Shown here: in pieces, positions 29,470 through 38,328 of the stretch
How the letters are laid out: every line of letters begins with the position of its first letter
How positions within the stretch are numbered: the first letter of the stretch is position 1
Source: Stieleria mannarensis
Lineage (GTDB): Bacteria > Planctomycetota > Planctomycetia > Pirellulales > Pirellulaceae
Direction: 5' to 3'
NCBI RefSeq assembly: GCF_014154935.1
Contig: NZ_JACEHH010000014.1
Location: forward strand, 1-64,000
DNA length: 64,000 bases
Position numbers and translations under genes: made by a program
Notes under the pieces: generated by a model
Database searches by the model: none
Told to the model about the DNA's origin: nothing
What the model saw: the letters and a program-made list of their open reading frames with translations, nothing else

Positions 29470-29490
29470 CCCCCCCCCCCCCCCCCCCCC
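29470..29490. repeat. C21 mononucleotide tract
   Basis: Twenty-one consecutive C residues lie about 265 bp upstream of the dabA start. This is far longer than any other homopolymer in the window. Such tracts are prone to slipped-strand length change and to sequencing error, so the true length may differ. Confidence 0.9.
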
Positions 29491-29491
29491 T

Positions 29492-29517
29492 GTGCAAAGG
29501 ATTGCACGCCGGTGCAA
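29492..29517. promoter_or_regulatory. Candidate operator: alternating GTGCAA/TTGCAC half-sites
   Basis: GTGCAA-AGGA-TTGCAC-GCCG-GTGCAA gives three alternating 6-bp half-sites spaced by 4 nt, so two overlapping dyads. The second (TTGCACGCCGGTGCAA) is a perfect palindrome, and CGTGCACG follows at 29520-29527. Location between divergent genes suits a dimeric regulator, but none is identified nearby. Confidence 0.4.
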
Positions 29518-29754
29518 TGGCGTGCACGTGCCCGGGTTTGATGCGGTGGGAGCCGCGATTCTCGACAGTGGATCGTCACGGAATCCAATTTCTTTTGACG
29601 CGCAAGACCGGTCAATTGGACGGTGATTTGCGGGCTTCTCGGCTGAAGCGGTGTCTGTGCCGCGGCAGGCGGGGGCGGATTGGTACGGCCTGTGCTGTGC
29701 GGGAGATGCAGTGAACCAGTTGTGATCGCTTCCGCCCGAATCCTCCATCGACTC

Positions 29755-32700
29755 ATGCAAGATGCGCCTTCAACATCCACCTCCCCGACTCAAGGATTAA
29801 TTCACGTCGGCGCGTCTGATCAATCCGACTTGCGAGCGGTGATCGAGCACGCGACGCATTTCTTGCCGTCCCAGGGACCGATTTCGGTTTTTGTGCACCA
29901 CAACACGCTGCATTCGTTTGAGGATCTGGCGTTTGATCAGGCCGTGATCGAAGGCGGGCGGCGCTATGGTTGCCAACCTTATTGGTCCGAACAGCGATAC
30001 CGCAGCGAACTGGCCCGTGGACGGATCTCAGTCGATGATCTCCGCCAGGTCTTGATGGACGATCTGGGGGAGGACGCTGATGAGTTGATCGCCAGCTTTG
30101 GAACGCGCTACACCCTGCGGCTGGCCATGCTTCAAATGACCCTGCATTCGGCCCCCGAAGCGGAGTTGAAATGGTTGTTGGCCGAATCAGATCTGCTGAC
30201 ACGATTTCGCGCCGAAGTCTCTTCCGCGCGGGCCGAACAGATGGTGGGAAAGACGCGCAGTTGGGTGATGCGGCATCGCGACTTGTCGACCGTGGCCATG
30301 GAGCGAACGCCGGACGACCGCTCAAACGTCGGACAATCCCAGGAGGCTCCGACACGTTTGCCCGAGGTCGTGTTATCGGCGATCGACGCTTCTCATGGCC
30401 GCACGATTCATTCATGGTCGGATGCCAAGTGGGAAGCGTTCACGCTGAGACTCTTGTGGCAGGTCACCCGCCAGGGCGTCGAGTCGGCAGGCCTGCCCGA
30501 TTGCGAACGACGCGACCCGATTCGGTTGCGAGACCTGTTGTTGAACGTGTCCGGCGAAGACATCGATGTGACCGTCAACGAAGTCCTGATTCGGTTCTGC
30601 GGCGCCTTTCTGGACCAAGGGTTTTCCGACTGGGCTCTACCGGACCGTGAGTTGGGATTCGCGCGCTCATTTGCGACCTTGTTTCAGGGGACGCCGGCGA
30701 TCAGTCCGACCTGGATGAACGGGATTTCCGAGGAACTCAATGCGATCCAGGCCGGACCGTTTGATGCCTTGCAATCGATCCGGAAATCGCTTGACGCATT
30801 GGGGATCGGCGCGGATGAAGTCGAAGAGAAACTAACTTCGACGCTGCTGGCGCTTCGGGGCTGGGCCGGAATGATCTGGCAGATGGAATCCAACACGCCG
30901 TTCCTGCAACAACCGATTCCCCCCGGGACGCTCGATGAGTACCTGGCGATCCGATTGTTGTTGGAACGTCATGCGATCGCGGAATTCGGCCGGCGGCACT
31001 ACGGGACGCGCGATTACCAACAAATACGTCGGGCCGCCGAAAGCCGACGCAAGATCGAACAGGGGCCATCGACCGACGAGCGGACCTACACGATCTTTCA
31101 ACTCGCCCAAGCCGGCGGCTGGACTCCCGAACAATTGGTCGCGATGACGCCCGAACAATGGGCTTGTCTGATTCGCGAAATCGAATCGTTCGATTCGATC
31201 CATCGACGTCGTGTACTGCATGCCGCCTATGAACGGCACTATCGGATCGCGACACTCGATGCCATCGCCGCCCACTCGGCGCGTCGGCGCGAGCAACGCC
31301 AGGAGGCGAGCGACGCTCCGCCAGCGTTCGCGGCGGTCTTCTGCATCGATGACCGCGAAGAATCGTTTCGGCGGCATCTCGAAGAGGTCGCCCCACAATG
31401 CCGAACCGCTTCGGCAGCCGGCTTTTTTGCCGTCGCGATGTACTACCAAGGGGCCGATCATGCCCACTATCGCGCCCTGTGCCCGGGTATCCTGACGCCA
31501 CAACACTACGTCCGCGAAGAGCCGCTTTTTTCTGCCATCCAGGTCGGCCAAAAACGTGCCCAGCGACGTCGACGGATCGGCTGGTTCACGCATCAAGTCC
31601 ACACGCATTCGCGGACGATGATCGGCGGCTGGGTCACGGGGATTTTCGGGGCGTTGGCGACGTTCCCGATGGTCGCACGCATCCTGGCCCCGCGGCTGAC
31701 GTCGAAGATTCGTGAAACGATGGGTTCGTTCGTCAAACCGCCCGCGACCGAACTGCATTTGGAACGGATCGCGCCTGCACCGGGGCCGGATCCGGACGCG
31801 CTGGGATACAGCTTGGAGGAAATGGCGGGAATCGTCCTGCAGATCCTGCAGGACATCGGCATGGTCGACAACTTTCCGCCGATCATCGTGTTCTTTGGTC
31901 ACGGCAGCGGCAGTCTGAATAATCCCCACGAATCGGCGTATAACTGCGGTGCGTGCAGCGGAGGACGTGGCGGTCCGAACGCGCGAGCGTTTGCGATGAT
32001 GGCCAACGATCCCCGTGTCCGAAAACTCGTCGTCGGTCGTGGCGTGGAATTGCCCGAAGACGTCCGTTTTGTCGGGGCGTTTCACAACACCTGCAACGAC
32101 GACGTCGAATACTACGATCTGGACCTCTTGCCGCGGACGCACCGTCCACTGTTTCGACGCATTGAAAAATCTGTCAACGAAACGCGGGCCCGCAACGCAC
32201 ACGAACGCGCCCGGCGTTTCGAATCGGCCCCGCTGGATCTGACGCCCCAGGAAGCGTTGGAGCATGTTGAAGAGCGCGCCGAGGACCTTTCGCAGGCCCG
32301 TCCGGAATACAACCATGCCACCAACGCAGTCGTGACCGTCGGCCGCCGCGACTGGACGCGTGGTTTGTTCATGGATCGGCGCGTGTTTTTGACCGAGTAC
32401 GATCCGGCGGTCGATGATGACGACGTCACGGTGTTGTCGCGGATCCTTCGCGCGGCGATCCCGGTTTGTGCCGGCATCAGTTTGGAATACTACTTTTCCA
32501 CCGTCGATGTCGAAGGCTATGGCTGCGGATCCAAGCTGCCACACAACGTCGCATCAATGATCGGGGTGATGACCGGAGCCGCCAGCGACCTCCGTCCGGG
32601 GTTGTCGCAACAAATGGTCGAAATCCACGAACCGATGCGAATTCTGTTCGTGATCGAAACCACACCGGAAAAGATGGACAAGATCATTGACGAGAACCCA

Positions 32701-32985
32701 GGGATCCGGCGATTGGTCCGCGGCAACTGGGTGCAGGTCGCCCTGATCGACCCCGAAACGTCGACCATCCTGCGTTATGTCGATGGCCGGTATCAACGTC
32801 ATGTCCCGGAATCGACGGAGCTGCCTGTGGTGGCGTCATCGATCGATTGGTACCGCGGCCGTCGCGACCACTTGGGTTATGCATCGATCGAACCCGATTC
32901 CGAGGCCCTCTCTGAAAACCATGGCCGCGAAAAGGGGACGGGGGTTAATAGCCGGCACGGCCCTCCGGGTGCTTCGCACTATTAA
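29755..32985 (+). CDS. dabA: Inorganic carbon accumulation protein DabA (DUF2309)
   Basis: About 1,076 residues from ATG 29755 (MQDAPSTSTSPTQGL). DabA is the peripheral, zinc-containing, carbonic-anhydrase-like subunit of the DAC complex, which couples a cation gradient via DabB to unidirectional CO2 hydration at the membrane. The four active-site residues are present: Cys530 and Asp532 in FCIDDREESFRRHLE, His716 in FFGHGSGSLNNPHES and Cys731 in YNCGACSGGRGGPNARAF. The C-x-D and His-to-Cys (15 residues) spacings equal those of Halothiobacillus DabA (C351, D353, H524, C539). The N-terminus FVHHNTLHSFEDL is also typical. The last 18 or so codons lie in a palindromic repeat. A DabB-like gene follows after 72 bp. 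Confidence 0.95.
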   Translation: MQDAPSTSTSPTQGLIHVGASDQSDLRAVIEHATHFLPSQGPISVFVHHNTLHSFEDLAFDQAVIEGGRRYGCQPYWSEQRYRSELARGRISVDDLRQVLMDDLGEDADELIASFGTRYTLRLAMLQMTLHSAPEAELKWLLAESDLLTRFRAEVSSARAEQMVGKTRSWVMRHRDLSTVAMERTPDDRSNVGQSQEAPTRLPEVVLSAIDASHGRTIHSWSDAKWEAFTLRLLWQVTRQGVESAGLPDCERRDPIRLRDLLLNVSGEDIDVTVNEVLIRFCGAFLDQGFSDWALPDRELGFARSFATLFQGTPAISPTWMNGISEELNAIQAGPFDALQSIRKSLDALGIGADEVEEKLTSTLLALRGWAGMIWQMESNTPFLQQPIPPGTLDEYLAIRLLLERHAIAEFGRRHYGTRDYQQIRRAAESRRKIEQGPSTDERTYTIFQLAQAGGWTPEQLVAMTPEQWACLIREIESFDSIHRRRVLHAAYERHYRIATLDAIAAHSARRREQRQEASDAPPAFAAVFCIDDREESFRRHLEEVAPQCRTASAAGFFAVAMYYQGADHAHYRALCPGILTPQHYVREEPLFSAIQVGQKRAQRRRRIGWFTHQVHTHSRTMIGGWVTGIFGALATFPMVARILAPRLTSKIRETMGSFVKPPATELHLERIAPAPGPDPDALGYSLEEMAGIVLQILQDIGMVDNFPPIIVFFGHGSGSLNNPHESAYNCGACSGGRGGPNARAFAMMANDPRVRKLVVGRGVELPEDVRFVGAFHNTCNDDVEYYDLDLLPRTHRPLFRRIEKSVNETRARNAHERARRFESAPLDLTPQEALEHVEERAEDLSQARPEYNHATNAVVTVGRRDWTRGLFMDRRVFLTEYDPAVDDDDVTVLSRILRAAIPVCAGISLEYYFSTVDVEGYGCGSKLPHNVASMIGVMTGAASDLRPGLSQQMVEIHEPMRILFVIETTPEKMDKIIDENPGIRRLVRGNWVQVALIDPETSTILRYVDGRYQRHVPESTELPVVASSIDWYRGRRDHLGYASIEPDSEALSENHGREKGTGVNSRHGPPGASHY

Positions 32986-33000
32986 CCCCCGTCCCCTTTT
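32930..33000. repeat. Perfect 21-bp inverted repeat overlapping dabA 3' end
   Basis: Left arm AAAAGGGGACGGGGGTTAATA (32930-32950) is exactly complementary to the right arm TATTAACCCCCGTCCCCTTTT (32980-33000), with a 29-nt loop that has its own GGCACGGCCC/GGGTGC pairing. The right arm contains the dabA stop TAA. It looks like a mobile palindromic element inserted at the gene end and could attenuate read-through from dabA into dabB. Confidence 0.9.
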
Positions 33001-33057
33001 CAACCCGCACTCCAACACCACAGACGCTTCCGCCGGCATCATGCCGACTTTCCTTCC

Positions 33058-34452
33058 ATGATCCCTCTCGAAGTCCTTTTTCAGATTCTCGGCACGACCG
33101 TCTTGGCCAGCCCGGCTGTCTTGCTGGCGGTTCTCGGCTTGTCCTCGTTGATCAATCGTCCGCTCAGTGAAACTGCGATCGCCCGGCTGACCCAGGGCGC
33201 AGTGCTGTGTGCGTTGCTGCCGGCGATCGTGATCTTGGCGATCATGCTGGGCACCGGCATCCGTCATGTCCCGATCGAGTTGGGGAATTGGGTGATGCTG
33301 CCGGAGGAGCAATTTCATTTCCATTTGAAGTTTGTTTTTGACCGGCTGAGCATCCCGTTTTTGATGTTGTCCTGTGTGTTGTGCGGTGTGGTGGGAGCGT
33401 TCACGCGGCGTTACTTGCACCGTGAAGAAGGCTATGGACGTTTCTTTCTTTACTACGCCATGTTCTTTTGCGGCATGGTTTTGTCCTCGCTTGCCAGCAC
33501 GATCGAAGCGTTGTTTGTCGGCTGGGAAATGGTCGGCCTGTCATCGGCGTTGCTGGTCGCCTACTTTCACGATCGGACCAATCCGGTCCGCAACGGGCAA
33601 CGGGTTTGGTCCATCTATCGGCTCAGCGACGCGGCGTTTTTGATCGCCGCGATCACGATGCACCACCTGACCGGACGCGGCGATTTTGGCGGATTGATGA
33701 GCAGTGGGATCTGGCCCGAGGGAACGGCCGCGATGACGTCCAGCCAGGCGTTGATGGTCGGTTCGTTGTTGCTGGTTGCCGCGGCCGGCAAATCGGCACT
33801 GTTCCCCTTTAGCGGTTGGCTGCCGCGGGCGATGGAAGGCCCCACGCCGTCGAGTGCCATTTTTTACGGCGCGCTGTCGGTCCACCTGGGCGCGTTCCTG
33901 TTGTTGCGGCTGAGCCCGATCATCGAAGCCTCGTTGACGCTGCGATTGATGGTCCTCTCTCTGGGGATCGTCTCGGCGGTCTGCGGCGGCATCATGTCGC
34001 GGGTCCAGAACGACGTGAAGGTCTCGCTCGCCTACGCCTCATTGACCCAGGTCGGAATCATCGTCGTGGAGATCGGCTTGGGGCTGAAGTACCTGGCGCT
34101 CGTTCACATCATGGGGCACGCCAGCCTGCGAACGATGCAATTGCTTCGCGCCCCGACGTTGCTGAGGGACTATAGCGACTTGGAGAACAAAATCGGCACC
34201 CGTTTGCCGCGTGATACCTGGGTCGGTGCAGGCTTCTTGCCGCCGGGTGTCCAGCGATGGTGTTATCGATTCGGATTTGAACGAGGCTTCATGGACATCG
34301 CGTTGGACAAATGGGTCGTGCAACCGTTTGTGCGTTTCTTCCGCTGGTGCGATTCGGTCGAGCGACGGGCCACCGATGCGTTGTCCAGCGAGGCATCGCG
34401 TGAATCCGACCAAGCCGAATTGCATCCCGAAGACTTTAAATCCGCAGCATGA
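33058..34452 (+). CDS. dabB: DabB-like proton/cation-conducting membrane subunit
   Basis: A 464-residue polytopic membrane protein of the NuoL/MrpA antiporter-like family and the usual partner of DabA. Conserved charged residues of the ion path are present: Glu157 in [17 protein letters not shown] and Lys245 in [20 protein letters not shown], followed by [34 protein letters not shown] is also typical of DabB. It starts 72 bp after dabA, with a strong hairpin between. At this length it lacks the long C-terminal helix of NuoL, as expected for DabB. Presumed role: ion-driven energisation of DabA in the cytoplasmic membrane. Confidence 0.88.
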   Translation: MIPLEVLFQILGTTVLASPAVLLAVLGLSSLINRPLSETAIARLTQGAVLCALLPAIVILAIMLGTGIRHVPIELGNWVMLPEEQFHFHLKFVFDRLSIPFLMLSCVLCGVVGAFTRRYLHREEGYGRFFLYYAMFFCGMVLSSLASTIEALFVGWEMVGLSSALLVAYFHDRTNPVRNGQRVWSIYRLSDAAFLIAAITMHHLTGRGDFGGLMSSGIWPEGTAAMTSSQALMVGSLLLVAAAGKSALFPFSGWLPRAMEGPTPSSAIFYGALSVHLGAFLLLRLSPIIEASLTLRLMVLSLGIVSAVCGGIMSRVQNDVKVSLAYASLTQVGIIVVEIGLGLKYLALVHIMGHASLRTMQLLRAPTLLRDYSDLENKIGTRLPRDTWVGAGFLPPGVQRWCYRFGFERGFMDIALDKWVVQPFVRFFRWCDSVERRATDALSSEASRESDQAELHPEDFKSAA

Positions 34453-34486
34453 GACTTTGTCCAGAACAGGAATCGTGGTCCTAGCC

Positions 34487-34554
34487 GTAGCGGAAGTCGC
34501 CAAGACTTTCGGCGGTTCGTGCTGCGGGCCGAAACTCTTGGCGAGTTCCGCTAC
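34487..34554. repeat. Family A palindrome between the two antiporter-like genes
   Basis: Two 27-nt arms, GTAGCGGAAGTCGCCAAGAC + TTTCGGC and GCCGAAACTCTTGGCGAGTT + CCGCTAC, pair with two mismatches around a 14-nt loop. This is the cleanest copy of family A in the window. It lies inside the presumed dab operon and would form a very stable RNA hairpin in the transcript. Confidence 0.88.
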
Positions 34555-34595
34555 CTCGATACAAAATTCGACCATGCACAAGCGTTTTAACAACC

Positions 34596-35990
34596 ATGTC
34601 TGAACTTCATTTCCCCTGGATCGAAATCTCCATCCTGGTTCCCCTGTTGGGGGCGGTTTGGATCCAGTTGCTCGGCGAACGTGAGAACCTTTTGCGGCAC
34701 GCGATCGCGATCTGTTCGCTGACGTTGGTGTTGACGATCGGCGAACTGATCGACTTTGTTTCGATCGGCTCCTTCGAAGCCCGCGACCATTGGTTGTTGC
34801 TCGACTGGTTGTTCAATCGAGACATTTTTGTCGTCGATGAATTGAGCGCGTTTCAATTGCCGCTGGTCGCGTTGATCTTTTTGGTCACCGTGATGTCAAC
34901 GCTTCGCACCAAGGCGCCACGTTTTTCGCTCAAACTGACGCTGGTTTCCGAATGCTTGATGCTGGCGACGTTCAGTTGTCGCAGTTCATGGATGTTGATC
35001 GCATTGTTGATCGTATCGACCGTCCCTCCGTATTTGGAATTGCGGAAACGCGGGCGGTGCACTCGGATCTACGTGCTGCACATGGCCCTCTCCGCGGCAC
35101 TGCTGCCGATCGGTTATGGATGGTTGAGTGCGGTCGATCAGACCGGTTCGGCGATCCTGATTCCCGGCGCGCTGTTGACGGCGGCGGCGTTGATTCGCAG
35201 CGGGATTTTTCCGTTTCATTTGTGGATGACCGATCTGTTTGAAAAGGCGACCTTCGGGACCGCGATTCTTTTTTCCACGCCGCTGGTGGGGGCGTATGCC
35301 GTGATGCGGCTGGTGTTGCCGATCGCACCGTCTTGGGCGTTGCAAAGCATTGCCGTGCTGTCCTTGGTGACGGCCGTGTATGCCGGATCGATGGCGTTGA
35401 TTCAACGCGAAGCGCGGCGCATGTTCTGCTTTTTGTTCCTCAGCCAATCCGCACTCGTGTTGGCCGGGCTGGAACTGGTCACTCCGATCGGGCTGACCGG
35501 CGCGCTGTGCCTGTGGTTGTCCGTCGGACTCTCGCTGACGGGGTTCGGGATCACGCTGCGTTGTATCGAAGCGAGAATCTCCCGCGTGGCGCTGGCCGAC
35601 TATCACGGCTTGTACCGCCAGATGCCGATGTTGGCCGGATTCTTTTTGCTGACCGGGCTGGCGGCGATCGGGTTTCCCGCGACGGTCGGTTTCGTCGGTA
35701 TGGAATTGCTAATCGAAGGTGCGGTGGATGTTTATCCCTTTGTCGGGACGATGGTGGTGATCGCCGCGGCGCTGTGCGGAATCACCGTGCTGTCGGCCTA
35801 CTTTCGCATCTTCACCGGGCATCCCACTCGCACCCTGGTTCCGATGCACGCGCGACCCGCCGAGCGGATCGCCGTGCTGGTGTTGACCGTGTTGATTCTG
35901 GGCGGTGGCTTGGTGCCGCAACCCGGCGTCGCCTCACGTTATCACGCCGCAAAAGAACTGACGCGGCTACGGGAGTCGCCTAAAGGCTAG
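34596..35990 (+). CDS. Second NuoM/antiporter-like membrane subunit
   Basis: A 464-residue polytopic membrane protein related to NuoM/NuoN/MrpD-type subunits. LIRSGIFPFHLWMTDLFEKATFGTAILF is the TM7-8 region; the usual Lys of the ion path is replaced by Arg201. LPLVALIFLVTVMSTLR corresponds to the TM4 region, but no clear WE motif is present (CRSSWMLIALLIVSTVPPYL instead). LFLSQSALVLAGLEL and MLAGFFLLTGLAAIGFPATVGF match the C-terminal half of the family. It follows dabB after 143 bp and is probably part of the same complex or energises the next transporter. I recognise no standard symbol for it. Altered ion-path residues suggest a structural or specialised role. Confidence 0.8.
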   Translation: MSELHFPWIEISILVPLLGAVWIQLLGERENLLRHAIAICSLTLVLTIGELIDFVSIGSFEARDHWLLLDWLFNRDIFVVDELSAFQLPLVALIFLVTVMSTLRTKAPRFSLKLTLVSECLMLATFSCRSSWMLIALLIVSTVPPYLELRKRGRCTRIYVLHMALSAALLPIGYGWLSAVDQTGSAILIPGALLTAAALIRSGIFPFHLWMTDLFEKATFGTAILFSTPLVGAYAVMRLVLPIAPSWALQSIAVLSLVTAVYAGSMALIQREARRMFCFLFLSQSALVLAGLELVTPIGLTGALCLWLSVGLSLTGFGITLRCIEARISRVALADYHGLYRQMPMLAGFFLLTGLAAIGFPATVGFVGMELLIEGAVDVYPFVGTMVVIAAALCGITVLSAYFRIFTGHPTRTLVPMHARPAERIAVLVLTVLILGGGLVPQPGVASRYHAAKELTRLRESPKG

Positions 35991-36022
35991 ACACCAACGC
36001 TTATGCCCGTGCCATTCGTGTC

Positions 36023-36085
36023 AGATACCTTCGCCGGAAAGTGATTCCCCGGCGCCTCCCACGCTCTGGCGAGCGTAGCTACATC
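36023..36085. repeat. Family C palindromic repeat
   Basis: AGATACCTTCGCCGGAAAGTGATTCCC... then CCCACGCTCTGGCGAGCGTAGCTACATC. A close copy lies at 42482-42546 and a partial one at 47709-47746. It lies in the 161-bp gap before the SulP gene. Confidence 0.75.
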
Positions 36086-36151
36086 AAACGCAAGTCTGGC
36101 ACCCCACAACAACCTTTCGAGATCATTTGAAAACCGACGCATCGTAATCCT

Positions 36152-38182
36152 ATGAATTCCCCGACCATCAACCAAAACGACGTCCCACGCGGAAATCTGC
36201 AGGGCTTTACCGGTTACTTCAAGCACGACTTCATCTCGGGACTGCTGGTCTTTCTGATCGCGCTGCCCTTGTGCCTGGGGATTTCCATCGCCAGCGGCTA
36301 TCCGCCGATTGCCGGCATCTTCACCGCCATCATCGGATCGGTCGTGGCGACGCTGATGAGCAATTCGGAGCTGACGATCAAGGGCCCCGCAGCCGGGTTG
36401 ATCGTGATCGCGATCGGTTGCATCGGCGAGTTCGGCGGCGACGGAATGGTCGGCGGTTGGAGCGAAGCAGACCAAGTGGCCTATCGGGCGGCGTTGGCCG
36501 TCGGCGTCGCCGCGGCGGTGCTGCAAGTCTTTTTCGGCATCTTTCGCGCCGGCATCTTGGGCGAATTCTTTCCGATCTCCGCCGTCCACGGCATGCTGGC
36601 GGCCATCGGTGTGATCATCATCGCCAAGCAGATTCCCGTGGCGCTGGGCGTGAGTGCAACCGGAGGGCCGCTGGAATTGATCCAGCAAATCCCCCACTTC
36701 ATCGCCGCGGCCAATCCGGCAATCGCGGCGATCGGTTTGACCAGCGTGTTGATCATGTTCCTCTGGCCGATGGTCGGCAACAAGGTGCCGATGTTGAAGG
36801 TCTTGCCGTCACCCTTGATCGTGCTGGTCGCGGCGATCCCGATGGGGATGGTGTTCGACCTGATGCACGAGCATTCCTACACGCTGCAAAACCACGAATA
36901 CCAGCTGGGTGAAAACTATTTGGTCGCGATGCCCGAACGTGTCTTTGGCATGTTCGATTCGTTGACCACGCCGGATTTTACGGCGCTGCAACAACCTGTT
37001 GCTTGGAAATGGGTGTTCATGTTCTTCATCATCGGCAGTTTGGAATCATTGCTCAGCGCCAAAGCGGTGGACTTGATCGACCCTTGGCGCCGCAAGACGA
37101 ACATGGATCGTGACATGGTTGCGGTCGGTGCCGGGAACCTGTGTTGTGCGTTGGTCGGCGGATTGCCGATGATTTCTGAAATCGTGCGAAGCAAGGCGAA
37201 CATCGACAACGGCGCCCGCACGCGATTCGCGGATTTGTGGCACGGGATGTTTTTGCTGGTCTGTGTCGCTTTTATCCCCATGGTGCTGCACCGCATTCCG
37301 ATGGCCGCGCTGGCGGCGATGCTGATCTACACCGGTTTCCGATTGGCGCACCCCACCGAGTTTTTCAACGTTTGGAAAATCGGCCGCGAGCAATTGGTGA
37401 TCTTCGTCGTCACGTTGATCGCCGTGTTGGCCACCGACCTGTTGATCGGGATTGCGATCGGCATTGCCACCAAAGTTGTAATCCACCTGTCCAACGGCGT
37501 CCCGTTGCGGTCATTGTTCAAGCCCGAGATCGAAGTCAGCAGCGATGACGGCCAGACGGTGCGATTGACCGCGTACAAGTCAGCGGTTTTCAGTAACTGG
37601 ATTCCGATTCGCCGCCAGATCGAACGCGTCGGACTGCTGCAGGACAAGAACGTCGAATTGGATCTGGCAGAAGTCGAGTTGGTCGATCATACGGTGATGG
37701 ACAAGCTGCACGAGATGGAGAACGATTTCCAGCAACAGGGACTTCAATTCACCGCGCTGGGACTCGAATCGCATCAACCGTTTGCCGCCCACGCCCAGAG
37801 CGCCCGTCGAAAGGGCCTGTGCACGGTCCAACGGTTGACCATCATGACCGATCCGGAATTGGAAGAAGAGTTGGAAAATGCGATCGTCGCTTTGGGGGCC
37901 AGCGGTTACACATCAACGCCCTGTCGGGGGCTGGGGCGGCGTGGGATTACGAATGAATTTCGCACCCCGCGCGCCCAAGTGCGGATCGAAGTGATCGGCA
38001 CCAAGCAAATCTGCGATTCTGTGGTCGATTACCTGCGCCGCGACGCCCAGGTCGAGCACCCGCTGGTGTTTACGGTCGAAGAAGTCCGGGTGGCGCGGTT
38101 GGATGCCTTCGCGCCCGTCCCCGATTCGACTCAACCTGCGGTGGACCAGGAAGAGGACCATTTGGACCCGGTCGGCCATTGA
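36152..38182 (+). CDS. SulP anion transporter with STAS and PII-like domains
   Basis: A 676-residue SLC26/SulP transporter, a family including the bicarbonate carriers BicA and DauA. Residues about 10-440 form the TM domain: [40 protein letters not shown] and [19 protein letters not shown], the SulP signature region. Residues about 450-555 are a STAS domain ([20 protein letters not shown]). Residues about 556-665 are not usual for Sul[21 protein letters not shown], then [13 protein letters not shown], then [20 protein letters not shown] and [14 protein letters not shown] follow the beta-alpha-beta order and sequence pattern of PII signal proteins (compare KIEAII-KP...VxxVKGFGRQKG), with a very short T-loop. 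Context next to dabA makes bicarbonate the likely substrate, with the PII-like part as an intramolecular sensor (inference). Confidence 0.88.
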   Translation: MNSPTINQNDVPRGNLQGFTGYFKHDFISGLLVFLIALPLCLGISIASGYPPIAGIFTAIIGSVVATLMSNSELTIKGPAAGLIVIAIGCIGEFGGDGMVGGWSEADQVAYRAALAVGVAAAVLQVFFGIFRAGILGEFFPISAVHGMLAAIGVIIIAKQIPVALGVSATGGPLELIQQIPHFIAAANPAIAAIGLTSVLIMFLWPMVGNKVPMLKVLPSPLIVLVAAIPMGMVFDLMHEHSYTLQNHEYQLGENYLVAMPERVFGMFDSLTTPDFTALQQPVAWKWVFMFFIIGSLESLLSAKAVDLIDPWRRKTNMDRDMVAVGAGNLCCALVGGLPMISEIVRSKANIDNGARTRFADLWHGMFLLVCVAFIPMVLHRIPMAALAAMLIYTGFRLAHPTEFFNVWKIGREQLVIFVVTLIAVLATDLLIGIAIGIATKVVIHLSNGVPLRSLFKPEIEVSSDDGQTVRLTAYKSAVFSNWIPIRRQIERVGLLQDKNVELDLAEVELVDHTVMDKLHEMENDFQQQGLQFTALGLESHQPFAAHAQSARRKGLCTVQRLTIMTDPELEEELENAIVALGASGYTSTPCRGLGRRGITNEFRTPRAQVRIEVIGTKQICDSVVDYLRRDAQVEHPLVFTVEEVRVARLDAFAPVPDSTQPAVDQEEDHLDPVGH

Positions 38183-38230
38183 GCGGGTTGCGTCCCAATG
38201 GAGTGCATCCGTTGAGGCGTTGTAGGAGCG

Positions 38231-38320
38231 GGTAGGGAAATTTTGGAGGTAAGAAAATCGGATGCTGGGCGGATGAAGTCGTCCGTCGAATCTTCTTACC
38301 TCCCCGATCTTCTTACCCCA
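38231..38320. repeat. Family E-like inverted tandem motif element
   Basis: GGTAGGGAAATTTTGGAGGT with AAGAAAAT forms a forward tandem pair (38231-38258); an inverted pair ATCTTCTTACCTCCCCGATC + TTCTTACCCC follows at 38290-38319. It has the same forward-spacer-inverted design as the elements around the DUF4132-like gene, with a different motif. It lies between two convergent genes and could terminate both transcripts. Confidence 0.75.
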
Positions 38321-38328
38321 ATCCCGCG

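Larger units (their letters stand above)
29293..29754. other. Divergent control region between CA-like gene and dabA
   Basis: 462 bp without a credible gene. It contains a C21 tract (29470-29490), a cluster of GTGCAA/TTGCAC half-sites next to it, and a TGCAATTCAATGCACG block near 29411-29426. It must hold the promoters of both divergent units. No canonical -35/-10 pair is obvious. Confidence 0.5.

Noticed and set aside
29470-29490. C21 tract as a coding frameshift switch
   Set aside because: It lies outside any credible reading frame, so any effect would be on transcription or translation initiation distance only.
33058-35990. Fragments of respiratory complex I or an Mrp antiporter
   Set aside because: No other nuo or mrp subunits are present, and the genes directly follow dabA, as expected for DAC components.
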